Below are positions 13,885 through 21,103 of a DNA stretch of 27,151 bases, one piece after another. Position numbers and translations under genes: made by a program. Position 1 is the first letter of the stretch, and each line of letters begins with the position of its first letter. This stretch comes from a virus: the IMG/VR virus record IMGVR_UViG_3300029908_000121, positions 1-27,151 of that record; one strand, 5' to 3'. Under the pieces are notes generated by a model, which worked only from the letters and a program-made list of their open reading frames with translations, was not told the origin of the DNA and searched no databases.

Positions 13885-14457
13885 TTAGAATGGCAAATCG
13901 TCAACGGGTTCAGGAGAAACCCATTCTTTCTTTTTTGTATCCCATTTCATGCCAGGATGCGGAACATTTTTGTCTTTCAAATCGCGGTTATGCTTTTCTT
14001 GCTGCTGTTGTTGCTTATCCCATTCTTCTTGCTGCTGCTGTTGCTTATCCCATTCTTCTTGCTTGTCTTTAGCATCCGAATTTGAGTCAGATACTCCTTC
14101 CGCCTTTTTAACCAACTCAATCTTCCACGCATTTGCATTTGACATGCAGGTAAGGCTATTTGGATTTTTAGGAGATTTTGGCTTTCCTTCTTTTGGTTTT
14201 GCTCCACCAAATGCACCTTTCATTGAGAAATAAACGATAACCTCATCTCCTACATTGAATGGTTCGATTTTTTCACAGTTGTTTCGGACGCATTGAAATT
14301 TTATATCATTTTCGGTGACATCGCCCATAGATTCTTCTTCCATAGAAAGGCAGAACTCCCTCGTGAAAAATTCTCCACCGGATTTTGATATATTTGCTTT
14401 GTCATCAATAAATTTGATTTTACCTTGCAGTTTAAATTCGTTTTTGTAATCGGACAT
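13885..14457 (-). CDS. DUF3127-type single-stranded DNA-binding protein
   Basis: This 190-aa protein starts at ATG 14457 (MSDYKNEFKLQGKIKF). A longer reading to 14523 runs through the promoter and is rejected. Residues about 8-115 match the DUF3127 OB-fold pattern: IKFQCVRNNCEKIEPFNVGDEVIVYFSMKG, then SNANAWKIEL. These proteins act as Bacteroidota SSB-like factors. The C-terminus ends PVDDLPF, an acidic-hydrophobic tip like the SSB tail that docks replication and recombination proteins. The linker contains a duplicated EEWDKQQQQQ unit. It is the first gene of the - strand operon, directly under a strong promoter. Confidence 0.75.
   Translation of the reverse strand: MSDYKNEFKLQGKIKFIDDKANISKSGGEFFTREFCLSMEEESMGDVTENDIKFQCVRNNCEKIEPFNVGDEVIVYFSMKGAFGGAKPKEGKPKSPKNPNSLTCMSNANAWKIELVKKAEGVSDSNSDAKDKQEEWDKQQQQQEEWDKQQQQQEKHNRDLKDKNVPHPGMKWDTKKKEWVSPEPVDDLPF
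14001..14060 (-). repeat. 30-nt tandem duplication in the SSB linker
   Basis: Two adjacent 30-nt copies (14001-14030 and 14031-14060) differ at one base and encode EEWDKQQQQQ twice. The repeat adds a polar Gln-rich linker between the OB fold and the acidic tip. Slippage at CTG/TTG (Gln) repeats is the likely source, so copy number may vary between relatives. Confidence 0.9.
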
Positions 14458-14492
14458 GATTTGACGTTTTTTGAGTGAAAATATATAAAGCT

Positions 14493-14524
14493 CAAAGGTA
14501 ACACTATATATAATACCATGCAAC
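14493..14524 (-). promoter_or_regulatory. Bacteroidota-type promoter for the SSB operon
   Basis: Read on the - strand, GTTG (14524-14521) lies 20 nt before TACCTTTG (14500-14493), matching the -33 TTG/TTTG and -7 TAnnTTTG elements of Bacteroidota. It is 36 nt upstream of the chosen SSB start. Confidence 0.75.
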
Positions 14525-14547
14525 TAAATGAACATATTTATTTGAAA

Positions 14548-14591
14548 ATATTTGTCATAATACATATATTTCTAACAATATTTGTTATAAT
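14548..14591. promoter_or_regulatory. Operator-like repeats between divergent promoters
   Basis: The AT-rich centre of the divergent region holds an inverted repeat TAACAA-TAT-TTGTTA (14573-14587) and a direct repeat ATATTTGTCATAAT (14548-14561) / ATATTTGTTATAAT (14578-14591), 30 bp apart start to start, about three helical turns. It sits between the two promoters, so one bound regulator could control both operons. Chance is possible in such AT-rich DNA. Confidence 0.45.
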
Positions 14592-14593
14592 TA

Positions 14594-14625
14594 TTTGCAG
14601 GTCTAAAAAATAGTACTTACCTTTG
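14594..14625 (+). promoter_or_regulatory. Bacteroidota-type promoter for the replication operon
   Basis: TTTG (14594-14597) is 20 nt upstream of TACCTTTG (14618-14625), the same -7 octamer and spacing as the divergent SSB promoter. Transcription would start near 14632. The leader before the first gene contains small inverted repeats (TAGGT / ACCTA, 14640-14661). Confidence 0.8.
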
Positions 14626-14675
14626 CCCATACCAATATATAGGTAACGCCCGAATAACCTACAGTTCAGGCTCCT

Positions 14676-14921
14676 ATGTGGCAAAACAGGCATTTTATGG
14701 AGCACCTTTTAGACATAGCGAAATTAAAGAAAGAGATTACAACAGAGTCAGTATCTGCTCAAAAATTAAATAGTTTTTTTGATGGAGCGGCAAGCGCATT
14801 GACGGATGAACAGATTGATGAACTTGAAAAATTAAACGAATCTAACTATAAATTAGTTAAATTTATTGTTGATTCTGCAAGAGAAAGAAAAGAAAAGATT
14901 AATGAAATAACTGCTGATTAA
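14676..14921 (+). CDS. Hypothetical small helical protein, first gene of replication operon
   Basis: The protein has 81 aa from ATG 14676, or 74 aa from ATG 14697 (MEHLLDIAKLKKEI). Either start is downstream of the predicted transcription start. It is charged and helical (ALTDEQIDELEKLNESNYKL, then ARERKEKINEI). Being first after the strong early promoter, it may be a regulator or an accessory of the clamp-like protein that follows 15 nt later. No family recognised. Confidence 0.6.
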   Translation: MWQNRHFMEHLLDIAKLKKEITTESVSAQKLNSFFDGAASALTDEQIDELEKLNESNYKLVKFIVDSARERKEKINEITAD

Positions 14922-14936
14922 AAACAACTTACTTTT

Positions 14937-16061
14937 ATGACCATAACTCTCCCCCAATCCCAAATAAAAGAATTTCTCAAACTTTCCAGCTATGTTGTAT
15001 CAGACCAAATTCTGATTGACAACAATCCTAATTACGGTTGTATAAAGGTTGAAATAGTTTTCGGGATGTGTTTTCTTTCTAAAACAAACCAATCAGAGTT
15101 TGTTCAATTTTCGTTTCCTATTATCGCCGAAGATACAAGTTTCCTTATCTGGGAAGAGCATCTAAAGTCATTAATGGAAGTTTCAAAAAAGGAGAACATA
15201 AGGATAGAGTTAAAACTTGAACATTCAACACAAGATATAACTGACGATTATTTTACTCCAAAATTTGGCAAACAAATTGGAGTTGATATTAAAACGTATC
15301 CTAAAATTCCTAAGCCACCTAAAGTTGGATTTAAACTAACTAAACGAATTTTGGATGTTTTATCAGTAGCTAAAGATAATATAGAGAAAAAGGATAATCT
15401 TCGTCCGTTTATGAATCACGTTCACATACGAGAAAGTTTTATCTGGGCTACGGATGGTTATGTTAACTTTACTTATGAATTTCCAGAAGTTTTAAACTTC
15501 CCTTTAATATCTTTGTCTGAATTAGAGTGTAACTTAATTTCTGGATTTGATGAGTGCGATATATTTCTCACTGATTCTTTTAACATCATTAAATATAAAA
15601 ACTGCCTTTACGCATCCAGGATAAAAGTAATGGAGAAAGATATGACAGAACTTCTTTTGAAGTTTAAATCTTGGGTAGATAAGAGTAAGTTTGTTAAAGT
15701 TCAGGTAAAAGATTTTAAAGACTTTTGCGCCAGTACGGTATCATTCACTAAAAAAATACAAAAGAATTTTAAGAACTCTGGATTGAAGTTGGTTAGGCAA
15801 GATACTATTCAATTTTTCTACAAGGATTCTGAAAATGAAATTGAAAATGTTTTGGAATTTCCGTGCGTATCTATTGGATTGCCGGATGGATACTCATTTC
15901 TATTTTCACATTCCAGATTTCTTAAAGTTCTTGATAAATTCGCTTATAAAGAAATTTGCTTATCGGATTCTGAAAATCCAACAGGTGGTGCTGCACCATT
16001 TGGGATATGGATTGAAGAAGATGGTGCTCTTTGTATAACCGCTGTTAAAATGACGATGTAA
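14937..16061 (+). CDS. Sliding-clamp-like protein (DnaN/beta-clamp fold)
   Basis: The 374-aa length is close to the roughly 366 aa of bacterial beta clamps. Three segments resemble clamp repeats: an N-terminal domain; a central start with RILDVLSVAKDNIEKKDNLR and IRESFIWATDGYV, like the 'RP.L.g.l...LvATDg.R' part of DnaN; and a C-terminal block with a YSFLFSHSRFLKVLDKF helix and strand ending CITAVKMTM, like the '...fN..yl.d.L......Y.vMPmr' end. Identity is low, so the call rests on length, order and these motifs. It would tether a DNA polymerase. No polymerase is in the window, so it may use a host enzyme or one encoded outside. Confidence 0.6.
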   Translation: MTITLPQSQIKEFLKLSSYVVSDQILIDNNPNYGCIKVEIVFGMCFLSKTNQSEFVQFSFPIIAEDTSFLIWEEHLKSLMEVSKKENIRIELKLEHSTQDITDDYFTPKFGKQIGVDIKTYPKIPKPPKVGFKLTKRILDVLSVAKDNIEKKDNLRPFMNHVHIRESFIWATDGYVNFTYEFPEVLNFPLISLSELECNLISGFDECDIFLTDSFNIIKYKNCLYASRIKVMEKDMTELLLKFKSWVDKSKFVKVQVKDFKDFCASTVSFTKKIQKNFKNSGLKLVRQDTIQFFYKDSENEIENVLEFPCVSIGLPDGYSFLFSHSRFLKVLDKFAYKEICLSDSENPTGGAAPFGIWIEEDGALCITAVKMTM

Positions 16062-16068
16062 ATAAAAG

Positions 16069-16133
16069 TGGATGTTGGTGTAATGGCAGCATACCCGTTT
16101 TTCGGGAGGATTAGTTCGAATCTTGACATCTAC
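16069..16133 (+). tRNA. Shortened tRNA-like element (probable degenerate tRNA)
   Basis: The acceptor TGGATGT / ACATCTA pairs at all 7 positions (one G-U). It is followed by a canonical D-arm: G-T-G-T / G-C-A-T stem with loop AATGGCA containing the GG of normal D-loops. An anticodon-like hairpin CCCG-TTTTT-CGGG and a T-loop GTTCGAATC follow. The element is about 7 nt too short: the anticodon loop has 5 nt, the variable region is nearly absent and the T-stem is only 3 of 5 paired. The anticodon cannot be assigned. It lies 7 nt after the clamp stop in the replication operon. Confidence 0.5.
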
Positions 16134-16181
16134 ACAAACGCAAAGCCGAAAGCGATTAGACGGCAAACTAAAAACAACACA

Positions 16182-16343
16182 ATGAAAAAATCAATTTTGG
16201 AGTTCCGTCAATTTCATCCTGGTACAGAAGGAGAAGAAGTATCTGATGCGCAAGTAAAAGGAGATGTAGAATATGAGGATAGCGAAGAGGAGGAGGCGGA
16301 AGATGAAGATGAAGAAGAAACTGAAGAATCAGAAGAGGATTAA
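16182..16343 (+). CDS. Small highly acidic protein
   Basis: The protein has 53 aa from ATG 16182 (MKKSILEFRQFHPGTEGEE). A longer in-frame reading from 16068 passes through the tRNA-like element and is rejected. The last 25 residues are almost all Glu and Asp (EDSEEEEAEDEDEEETEESEED). Such acidic tails are typical of DNA-mimic or chaperone-like small proteins and of phage inhibitors of DNA-binding enzymes, but the sequence does not prove a role. A strong terminator follows 23 nt after the stop. Confidence 0.6.
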   Translation: MKKSILEFRQFHPGTEGEEVSDAQVKGDVEYEDSEEEEAEDEDEEETEESEED

Positions 16344-16366
16344 TTCCGTTAACTCCTTTTCTTTGT

Positions 16367-16395
16367 AGCCCGCTAAGAAATTAGCGGGCTTTCTT
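16367..16395 (+). terminator. Rho-independent terminator with GAAA loop
   Basis: A perfect 10-bp stem AGCCCGCTAA / TTAGCGGGCT (16367-16376 with 16381-16390) is closed by GAAA and followed by TTCTT. It splits the replication operon into a clamp segment and an exonuclease/helicase segment. No new promoter is obvious downstream. Confidence 0.85.
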
Positions 16396-16413
16396 GGTGA
16401 AAAATCTTTCTTT

Positions 16414-16608
16414 ATGAAAATAACAAGAAAATCATATATTTCTGGAGTTGAAAAAACTTATGAAATAGATGTTACAGAAGAACAGATGTTGGAGTTTAAT
16501 TCTCAAAACAGAAGAAAAATCCAAGAGATATTTCCTAATATAAAAGCATGGGAGCGCGAATTTATTTTAACTGGTATTAATAACGAAGAATGGAATCAAA
16601 TTTTCTAA
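16414..16608 (+). CDS. Hypothetical small protein upstream of DnaQ-like exonuclease
   Basis: The protein has 64 aa: an N-terminal beta-like part (ISGVEKTYEIDVTEEQ) followed by a helix (NRRKIQEIFPNIKAWEREFI). It directly abuts the exonuclease gene (stop TAA, then ATG), so it is probably co-translated. No family recognised. Confidence 0.6.
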   Translation: MKITRKSYISGVEKTYEIDVTEEQMLEFNSQNRRKIQEIFPNIKAWEREFILTGINNEEWNQIF

Positions 16609-17466
16609 ATGACCAATAAAACCATCCGCTTTTTCGACATCGAATCCACAGGCACTGATATTTCCAAAGACAGGATTATTCAGCTAAGCTTGATTAAGAC
16701 TGATTTAAACTTTAGCATTTTAGATAAAAAGAAACTTCTTCTATCTAATTGCGGAGTTCCTATTCATCCTGATGCTTTTAAGGCGCATGGGATTAGTGAG
16801 GAAAGTATTTTAAAGCACTACAAAGAATTAACAAAAGTACCATCTTTATATCAAACAATTTCAGACTGTCCTGGATTTTCTGCTTACGCACATAGAATAC
16901 ATGAATACATCCAAGACTGCGATTTTCTTGGAGGATACAACATTAAAGGATTTGATATTCCTTTATTGTATGAGGAATTTGCAAGAGCAGGAATCGAATG
17001 GAAACCAAAACCAGCTTTTGATGCCTTTAGGATTTTTAGTAACCGTGAAAAGCGAAATCTTACTGCTGCTGTTAAATTCTATTGCGGACGCGAAATGATT
17101 GATGGAGCGCATGATTCCGAAATTGATGTTTTGGAAACTATTGAGGTTTTGAAAAATCAAGTAAGACATTATTCCTTTGATTCCTACCTGCATTTAATTA
17201 AAGAGGAAGATGAACACGCAAAAGAAGGATTCCAGCCTTTAGAACAAGTATTAGTTTCGGAATCCTCATTTCCTGATGAAGATAAACGACTAACCTTTGA
17301 CGGAAAACTCATTTTAAATGAACAAGGAGAGGCAATCATTAACTTCGGAAAAGATAAAGGAAAATTAGTTTCAGAATTGGATTTGGGATATATTAATTGG
17401 ATTCTAACTTCTGACTTTTCATCTAATACTAAAAATGTTTTACGATGCCTTATAAACAAAAAATAA
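16609..17466 (+). CDS. DEDDh 3'-5' exonuclease (DnaQ-like) fused to DUF3820
   Basis: It probably proofreads or degrades single-stranded DNA. The exonuclease residues are D10-I-E12 (FFDIEST), D116 (GGYNIKGFDIPLL), H168 and D173 (GAHDSEIDV), the full DEDDh set. The C-terminal part (about 246-282: NFGKDKGKLVSELDLGYINWIL) matches DUF3820, a small module often fused to DnaQ-like nucleases in Bacteroidota. The length is 285 aa. Context with the clamp-like protein and helicase supports a replication role. The last 22 nt overlap the next small gene. Confidence 0.85.
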   Translation: MTNKTIRFFDIESTGTDISKDRIIQLSLIKTDLNFSILDKKKLLLSNCGVPIHPDAFKAHGISEESILKHYKELTKVPSLYQTISDCPGFSAYAHRIHEYIQDCDFLGGYNIKGFDIPLLYEEFARAGIEWKPKPAFDAFRIFSNREKRNLTAAVKFYCGREMIDGAHDSEIDVLETIEVLKNQVRHYSFDSYLHLIKEEDEHAKEGFQPLEQVLVSESSFPDEDKRLTFDGKLILNEQGEAIINFGKDKGKLVSELDLGYINWILTSDFSSNTKNVLRCLINKK

Positions 17467-17627
17467 ATATAGGTGATAAAGTTGAAAACAAGCAATCTGG
17501 AATAGTGTACAAGATAATTAGTTTTCACGCCGCAACTGGATTGTACACTTGCAGAAATATCTATCACGGAGAAATTTGTGTTTACGAAAATGATTTAATT
17601 ATTGATAAAAAAGATAAAATTAAATAA
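17445..17627 (+). CDS. Small beta-barrel-like protein
   Basis: The protein has 60 aa with an opening INIGDKVENKQSGIVYKIISF and following short strands (GLYTCRNIYHGEICVYENDL). This resembles small SH3-like/DUF2158-type barrels that bind nucleic acid or protein. It overlaps the exonuclease gene by 22 nt in another frame, and ATG 17445 is the only available start. Real but of unknown function. Confidence 0.5.
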   Translation: MPYKQKINIGDKVENKQSGIVYKIISFHAATGLYTCRNIYHGEICVYENDLIIDKKDKIK

Positions 17628-17629
17628 TT

Positions 17630-17908
17630 ATGGCAGGTTGTTTTGGTAATTCAGATTTCGACAGAAACGAAGAAAGAAAATTAATGAATCATTTAAATGA
17701 AGAATCCAACTTTGATTCTTATTTAAATTCTATTTTGGAAGATTGTTCTAAAATAGAACCAGTTTTATCGGATACTGGAGATTTTGAAATATTTTGGGAT
17801 AGAAGTGATGAGTGTGATACTATTTTGCAAGAAAATTACGTATCCGAAAAGACTTCAAGCGAAATCGCAAAATTAATAATGGATAAATTTATTTCTCTTG
17901 CTCGTTAA
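17630..17908 (+). CDS. Hypothetical acidic protein
   Basis: This 92-aa protein is rich in Asp, Glu, Ser and Asn (EESNFDSYLNSILEDCSK, then FWDRSDECDTILQENY) with four Cys. It starts 2 nt after the preceding stop. No family recognised. Confidence 0.55.
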   Translation: MAGCFGNSDFDRNEERKLMNHLNEESNFDSYLNSILEDCSKIEPVLSDTGDFEIFWDRSDECDTILQENYVSEKTSSEIAKLIMDKFISLAR

Positions 17909-18107
17909 ATCCCTCCTCGCAGAATCCCTCCACATAATATCATCTTGCCTATACACTCACAAGCAAGGATATTTCTTTATTGTTATTAACAATAAAGATG
18001 AGGTTTTTACTCTGGACAAATCCGAACTAACAAATCCGCCAAAACACGAAACTAATAATAAAATTCCATACACAAACAAAACACCTAAATTTACTGATTT
18101 CACTTAA
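17898..18107 (+). CDS. Hypothetical small protein with TTG start
   Basis: The protein has 69 aa beginning at TTG 17898, overlapping the preceding gene by 11 nt. The N-terminal half is hydrophobic (SLLAESLHIISSCLYTHKQG, then YFFIVINNKDEVF) and the C-terminal half is Pro/Asn/Thr/Lys-rich and probably disordered. The non-ATG start makes it less certain. Function unknown. Confidence 0.4.
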   Translation: MLVKSLLAESLHIISSCLYTHKQGYFFIVINNKDEVFTLDKSELTNPPKHETNNKIPYTNKTPKFTDFT

Positions 18108-18124
18108 TCTAAAAAAAATATATT

Positions 18125-18343
18125 ATGAATGTAAAAAAATGTACTGACGAATTAAATGTAAACGGAAAAATTACATCTTTAGTTGCGCACGATTTGGATG
18201 AAATGGAGTTACTTGAATCAGTAGCTACTTTGTTGTATAAAACTAAGTCGGTTAGGGATACAATAAACATCCTTGACAGAGAATCAAAAAGACAAACAAA
18301 CAACTCAAAATCAGACAAACGCGAATCTTTTACTAACTGCTAA
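18125..18343 (+). CDS. Hypothetical small protein coupled to helicase
   Basis: The protein has 72 aa with a central helical part (AHDLDEMELLESVATLLYKT) and a basic, polar tail (ESKRQTNNSKSDKRES). Its TAA stop overlaps the helicase ATG (TAATG), so translation is coupled. It may be a helicase partner, an inference from position only. Confidence 0.55.
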   Translation: MNVKKCTDELNVNGKITSLVAHDLDEMELLESVATLLYKTKSVRDTINILDRESKRQTNNSKSDKRESFTNC

Positions 18344-20016
18344 TGCCTACACCAATCCCATTCGATTACCAAGAAGAGGCAGTTCCAAAGATTGCTGAAC
18401 TTTTAAACCAGTTTGATTCTGGATTAATTGTTGCGCCAGGAGGCAGTGGCAAGAGCATGATGGCAAGTTTGATTACTTACCGTATCCTTCTAAAACGCCA
18501 AACCGGAAAAGTCTTATTTTTCACCCATCGTGATGAGCTTTTCAATCAGATTCGAGAAAGGATGCTTGAATTTGGAATTGTTACGCAAGGAATAAATCAA
18601 GAAACTACCTATATAAATCCTTCTTCAAGGGTTTTTATAATAATGGTAGAAACATTCAACCGAAGATGCGAACTTCCTGCCTTCTTAGCTAATTTTGAAG
18701 ATACTTTCCTATATCATTGTGACGAGGCGCATCGCTCTGACTTCAACAAGATTTTTAAACACTTTCCAAACTCTAAAAGATTGGGATGGACTGCAACTCC
18801 AATATCTGCTGTTAAAGCTCATCCGTTAAAAGAGTTTTATCAGTTTATGTTTGAGGTTGTTAAAGTATCTCACCTGCACGAACTAAACTCAGAAAATCCC
18901 AAAATAGGAGTAGTTCCAATCCAATGCTACCATTTAGGAAAGGTAGATAGAAGTAAGTTTGGAATTAAAGGCGGAGAATTTATAGAATCTCAAGTTAGTG
19001 AGGAATTTCGTAAAAAACTTCAAATAGATAACGTAATCAGTTCTTACTTTAAACTTGCTCGAGGATTGAAAACACTTTGTTTTGATGCTGATATAGAACA
19101 TAGCATTGATATGATGTATGCTTTTAAATCTGTTGGAATCAATGCAAGGCATGTAAATGGCGGCGGCAGTAAATGTAAAAAGTATCCTGATGAGGCTAAG
19201 GAATTTGGCAAAAAATCTTGGAGAAAGGATTGCCTAACTTGGCTAAAAAAAACTCCAGATGCCGTATTAGATAATGTAGGAATACTGACTACTGGATTTG
19301 ATGAAAAAAGCGTTGAGGCTGTTTTTATTAATAGCTCAATGCTTTCCAAATCCTTATATATTCAGAAGGTTGTTCGTGTTTCAAGACCATATCAATATCC
19401 AGATGGAACATGGAAAACTCAAGGGCTTTTACTTGACTTCGGAAACAATGCACCATCAGAAAAAGGTGGTGCTGGATTTGGTGATACTAATAAAGACGAG
19501 GATTGGGAGTATGAATTTAATCATCCTTATGAAAAAAAGCGCGAAGGCGTAGGAGGATACAAAACCTGCCCAAACTGCTCAAACTTAAATCCAGTTTCCG
19601 CTCGTTTCTGCACTGGATTTCTACTTGATTTTCTAACAGATTCTTATGTACAATGCGACTACGTTTTTCCTATCTCTGTTAAAGAAGTTGATTTAGTTCC
19701 GAGAGAAATGATTAAGTTTTACCAGGATAAAATTCAAGTTAGTTCAATCCTTATAGAGATAGAAAGGAATGGCTATAAAGCAGGAAGTGCATATCACAAA
19801 GTGCTTGACGGAATAGTGGGATTGGCTAAGGATTTAGGAGTTTACCTTGCTTCAGAGCAAATCTCATTTTTAGTAGAGATGGGAATTTCTAAAATCAAAG
19901 AGTTGGGTAAATTGACTGGTAAGAAAACCTTTAAGGAATCAGTAAAAGAAGATATCTTAAAGAAGTTGCAGGAAAAAGGATTTATTGTTAATATTAATGA
20001 AGTAAACCAAATTTAA
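18343..20016 (+). CDS. SF2 DEAH-box helicase with Zn-ribbon
   Basis: It is an ATP-driven DNA helicase or translocase. Motifs in order are: the Q-motif-like FDYQ (Q10); Walker A GGSGKS (33-38); DEAH (127-130) in YHCDEAHRSD; motif III-like GWTATP (148-153); motif V GILTTGFDEKSVEAV; and motif VI QKVVRVSRP. After the helicase core comes a Cys cluster (CPNCSNLNPVSARFCTG plus a later Cys), a probable zinc ribbon. The last 100 aa are helical. The 557-aa length and domain order fit phage DEAD/DEAH proteins that remodel replication or recombination forks (UvsW/RadD-like in role). It is the main enzyme at the end of the replication operon. Confidence 0.9.
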   Translation: MPTPIPFDYQEEAVPKIAELLNQFDSGLIVAPGGSGKSMMASLITYRILLKRQTGKVLFFTHRDELFNQIRERMLEFGIVTQGINQETTYINPSSRVFIIMVETFNRRCELPAFLANFEDTFLYHCDEAHRSDFNKIFKHFPNSKRLGWTATPISAVKAHPLKEFYQFMFEVVKVSHLHELNSENPKIGVVPIQCYHLGKVDRSKFGIKGGEFIESQVSEEFRKKLQIDNVISSYFKLARGLKTLCFDADIEHSIDMMYAFKSVGINARHVNGGGSKCKKYPDEAKEFGKKSWRKDCLTWLKKTPDAVLDNVGILTTGFDEKSVEAVFINSSMLSKSLYIQKVVRVSRPYQYPDGTWKTQGLLLDFGNNAPSEKGGAGFGDTNKDEDWEYEFNHPYEKKREGVGGYKTCPNCSNLNPVSARFCTGFLLDFLTDSYVQCDYVFPISVKEVDLVPREMIKFYQDKIQVSSILIEIERNGYKAGSAYHKVLDGIVGLAKDLGVYLASEQISFLVEMGISKIKELGKLTGKKTFKESVKEDILKKLQEKGFIVNINEVNQI

Positions 20017-20045
20017 AACCGCCAACAGGCACAAAACACACGATT

Positions 20046-20414
20046 ATGACAAATCAGGAAAAGAAAATTAAGGATTTAGAATCCGAAATTAAAGGATTCG
20101 CGCAATCAGAAACTGTTTACTTAGAGAAAATAAAACAACTCGAAGAAAAACTGAAATCATCCGAAAAGAAAATATTGGAACTTGAAGAGGATTTTAATAG
20201 TCCACTTGATATTCCAATAGATTTACTTTTTGATGTTTTGCCGGAAAATGAAGCTATAAATACACTATCCAGACTTTCTGCTAAACTTCACGGAAGGATT
20301 ACAGAAAATCTAACTCGTCTTAGAAACGAAACCGGATTACTTGAAAACAACCTTGAGATATTCGAGCTTAATGCAAAAAATATATCTCTTGGAAGAAACT
20401 TCAAAAAATCCTAA
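20046..20414 (+). CDS. Coiled-coil protein, last gene of replication operon
   Basis: The protein has 122 aa. Residues 1-50 are predicted coiled coil (KIKDLESEIKGFAQSE, then KIKQLEEKLKSSEKKI), followed by a helical part (AINTLSRLSAKLHGRI). Its TAA stop overlaps the stop codon of the convergent - strand gene. No family recognised. Confidence 0.6.
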   Translation: MTNQEKKIKDLESEIKGFAQSETVYLEKIKQLEEKLKSSEKKILELEEDFNSPLDIPIDLLFDVLPENEAINTLSRLSAKLHGRITENLTRLRNETGLLENNLEIFELNAKNISLGRNFKKS

Positions 20415-20596
20415 TTAGCTGAACTTTCTTTTTCGAGTTCGCTCAACTCTGATTTTAATTCATCAATTTTCTTTTCAGATGCAGTTTCCTCTTTAGGTGC
20501 TGCATCTTTTTTTTGCTCTACGTGAACATCTGTTCCGCCTATTGTCATGTGCTTCGTCATAGCCTTAGCCAAATCTTCGCTGTACTGATTTCTCAT
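20411..20596 (-). CDS. Hypothetical small coiled protein, end of late operon
   Basis: The protein has 61 aa with a Lys/Glu-rich C-terminal coil (EEKKIDELKSELSELEKE type) and an N-terminal part MRNQYSEDLAKAMTKHMT. It follows the lysis block and a weak terminator. Its TAG stop is embedded with the opposing TAA in CTAATTAG. Function unknown. Confidence 0.5.
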   Translation of the reverse strand: MRNQYSEDLAKAMTKHMTIGGTDVHVEQKKDAAPKEETASEKKIDELKSELSELEKESSAN

Positions 20597-20617
20597 TTTC
20601 TTTTGATTTTATTCGGT

Positions 20618-20640
20618 AAAAAGCCAGCCTAAGATTAGGC
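20618..20640 (-). terminator. Weak terminator-like hairpin after the lysis block
   Basis: On the - strand GCCTAA-TC-TTAGGC (20640-20627) is followed after 4 nt by TTTTT. The very short loop means 5 bp around a 4-nt loop at best. It could reduce transcription into the last small gene. Confidence 0.4.
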
Positions 20641-20663
20641 CAGCCGCTTACCTACATGATAAT

Positions 20664-21053
20664 TTAATTTCCTTTTAATACGCTATTGGCAGATACTGTT
20701 ACGTAAGGAGTAAGATATGCCGTTGGTGATGTTCCAACTCCGTGCATAGCTGCTGATACATTAGCTCCAGCAATAGCTATTAATCCTGGCTGCAATGATG
20801 CATCTACTGTTGAAAAAACCTTACCGAGAGTTGTTAAAATGGATAGTATAGCCTCTCTCGCCGGTTCTGTTTCTGGTACAAGTTTTGTAAAATCCGTTAC
20901 AGTTGAATTGTTTAAAAGTATTTCAACTTTAATGATTAAAGCATTTGCTTTCTTACAAACAACATCAATCTCTGATGGAAGTTTGTGTTCAATTTTGAGA
21001 ATAAAATTCTCGATGTCTGTTAGCACGATTTGTGCCTCTGTTTTTAAACTCAT
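20664..21053 (-). CDS. Hypothetical protein of the lysis region
   Basis: The protein has 129 aa. The N-terminal half is helical (TDIENFILKIEHKLPSEID, then ANALIIKVEILL). The C-terminal half is Ala/Gly/Ser/Thr-rich with a mildly hydrophobic stretch (GLIAIAGANVSAAMHGVG). No signal peptide or clear membrane helix is visible. It follows the holin-like gene, so a lysis or late-structure accessory role is possible. Family unknown. Confidence 0.5.
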   Translation of the reverse strand: MSLKTEAQIVLTDIENFILKIEHKLPSEIDVVCKKANALIIKVEILLNNSTVTDFTKLVPETEPAREAILSILTTLGKVFSTVDASLQPGLIAIAGANVSAAMHGVGTSPTAYLTPYVTVSANSVLKGN

Positions 21054-21103
21054 ATAGATAAATTTGCCCCTACTCTTTGATTGGATTTTCGGGTTACTCC
21101 AGT

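Noticed and set aside
13949-14233. Cys-rich + strand ORF across the SSB gene
   Set aside because: The poly-Cys stretch is the reverse reading of the Gln-rich duplicated linker.
14458-14523. Extended SSB N-terminus
   Set aside because: It crosses the -7 promoter element; the mature start MSDYKNEF at 14457 matches the family.
16068-16181. N-terminal extension of the acidic protein
   Set aside because: It is the translation of the tRNA-like element; ATG 16182 gives a sensible protein.
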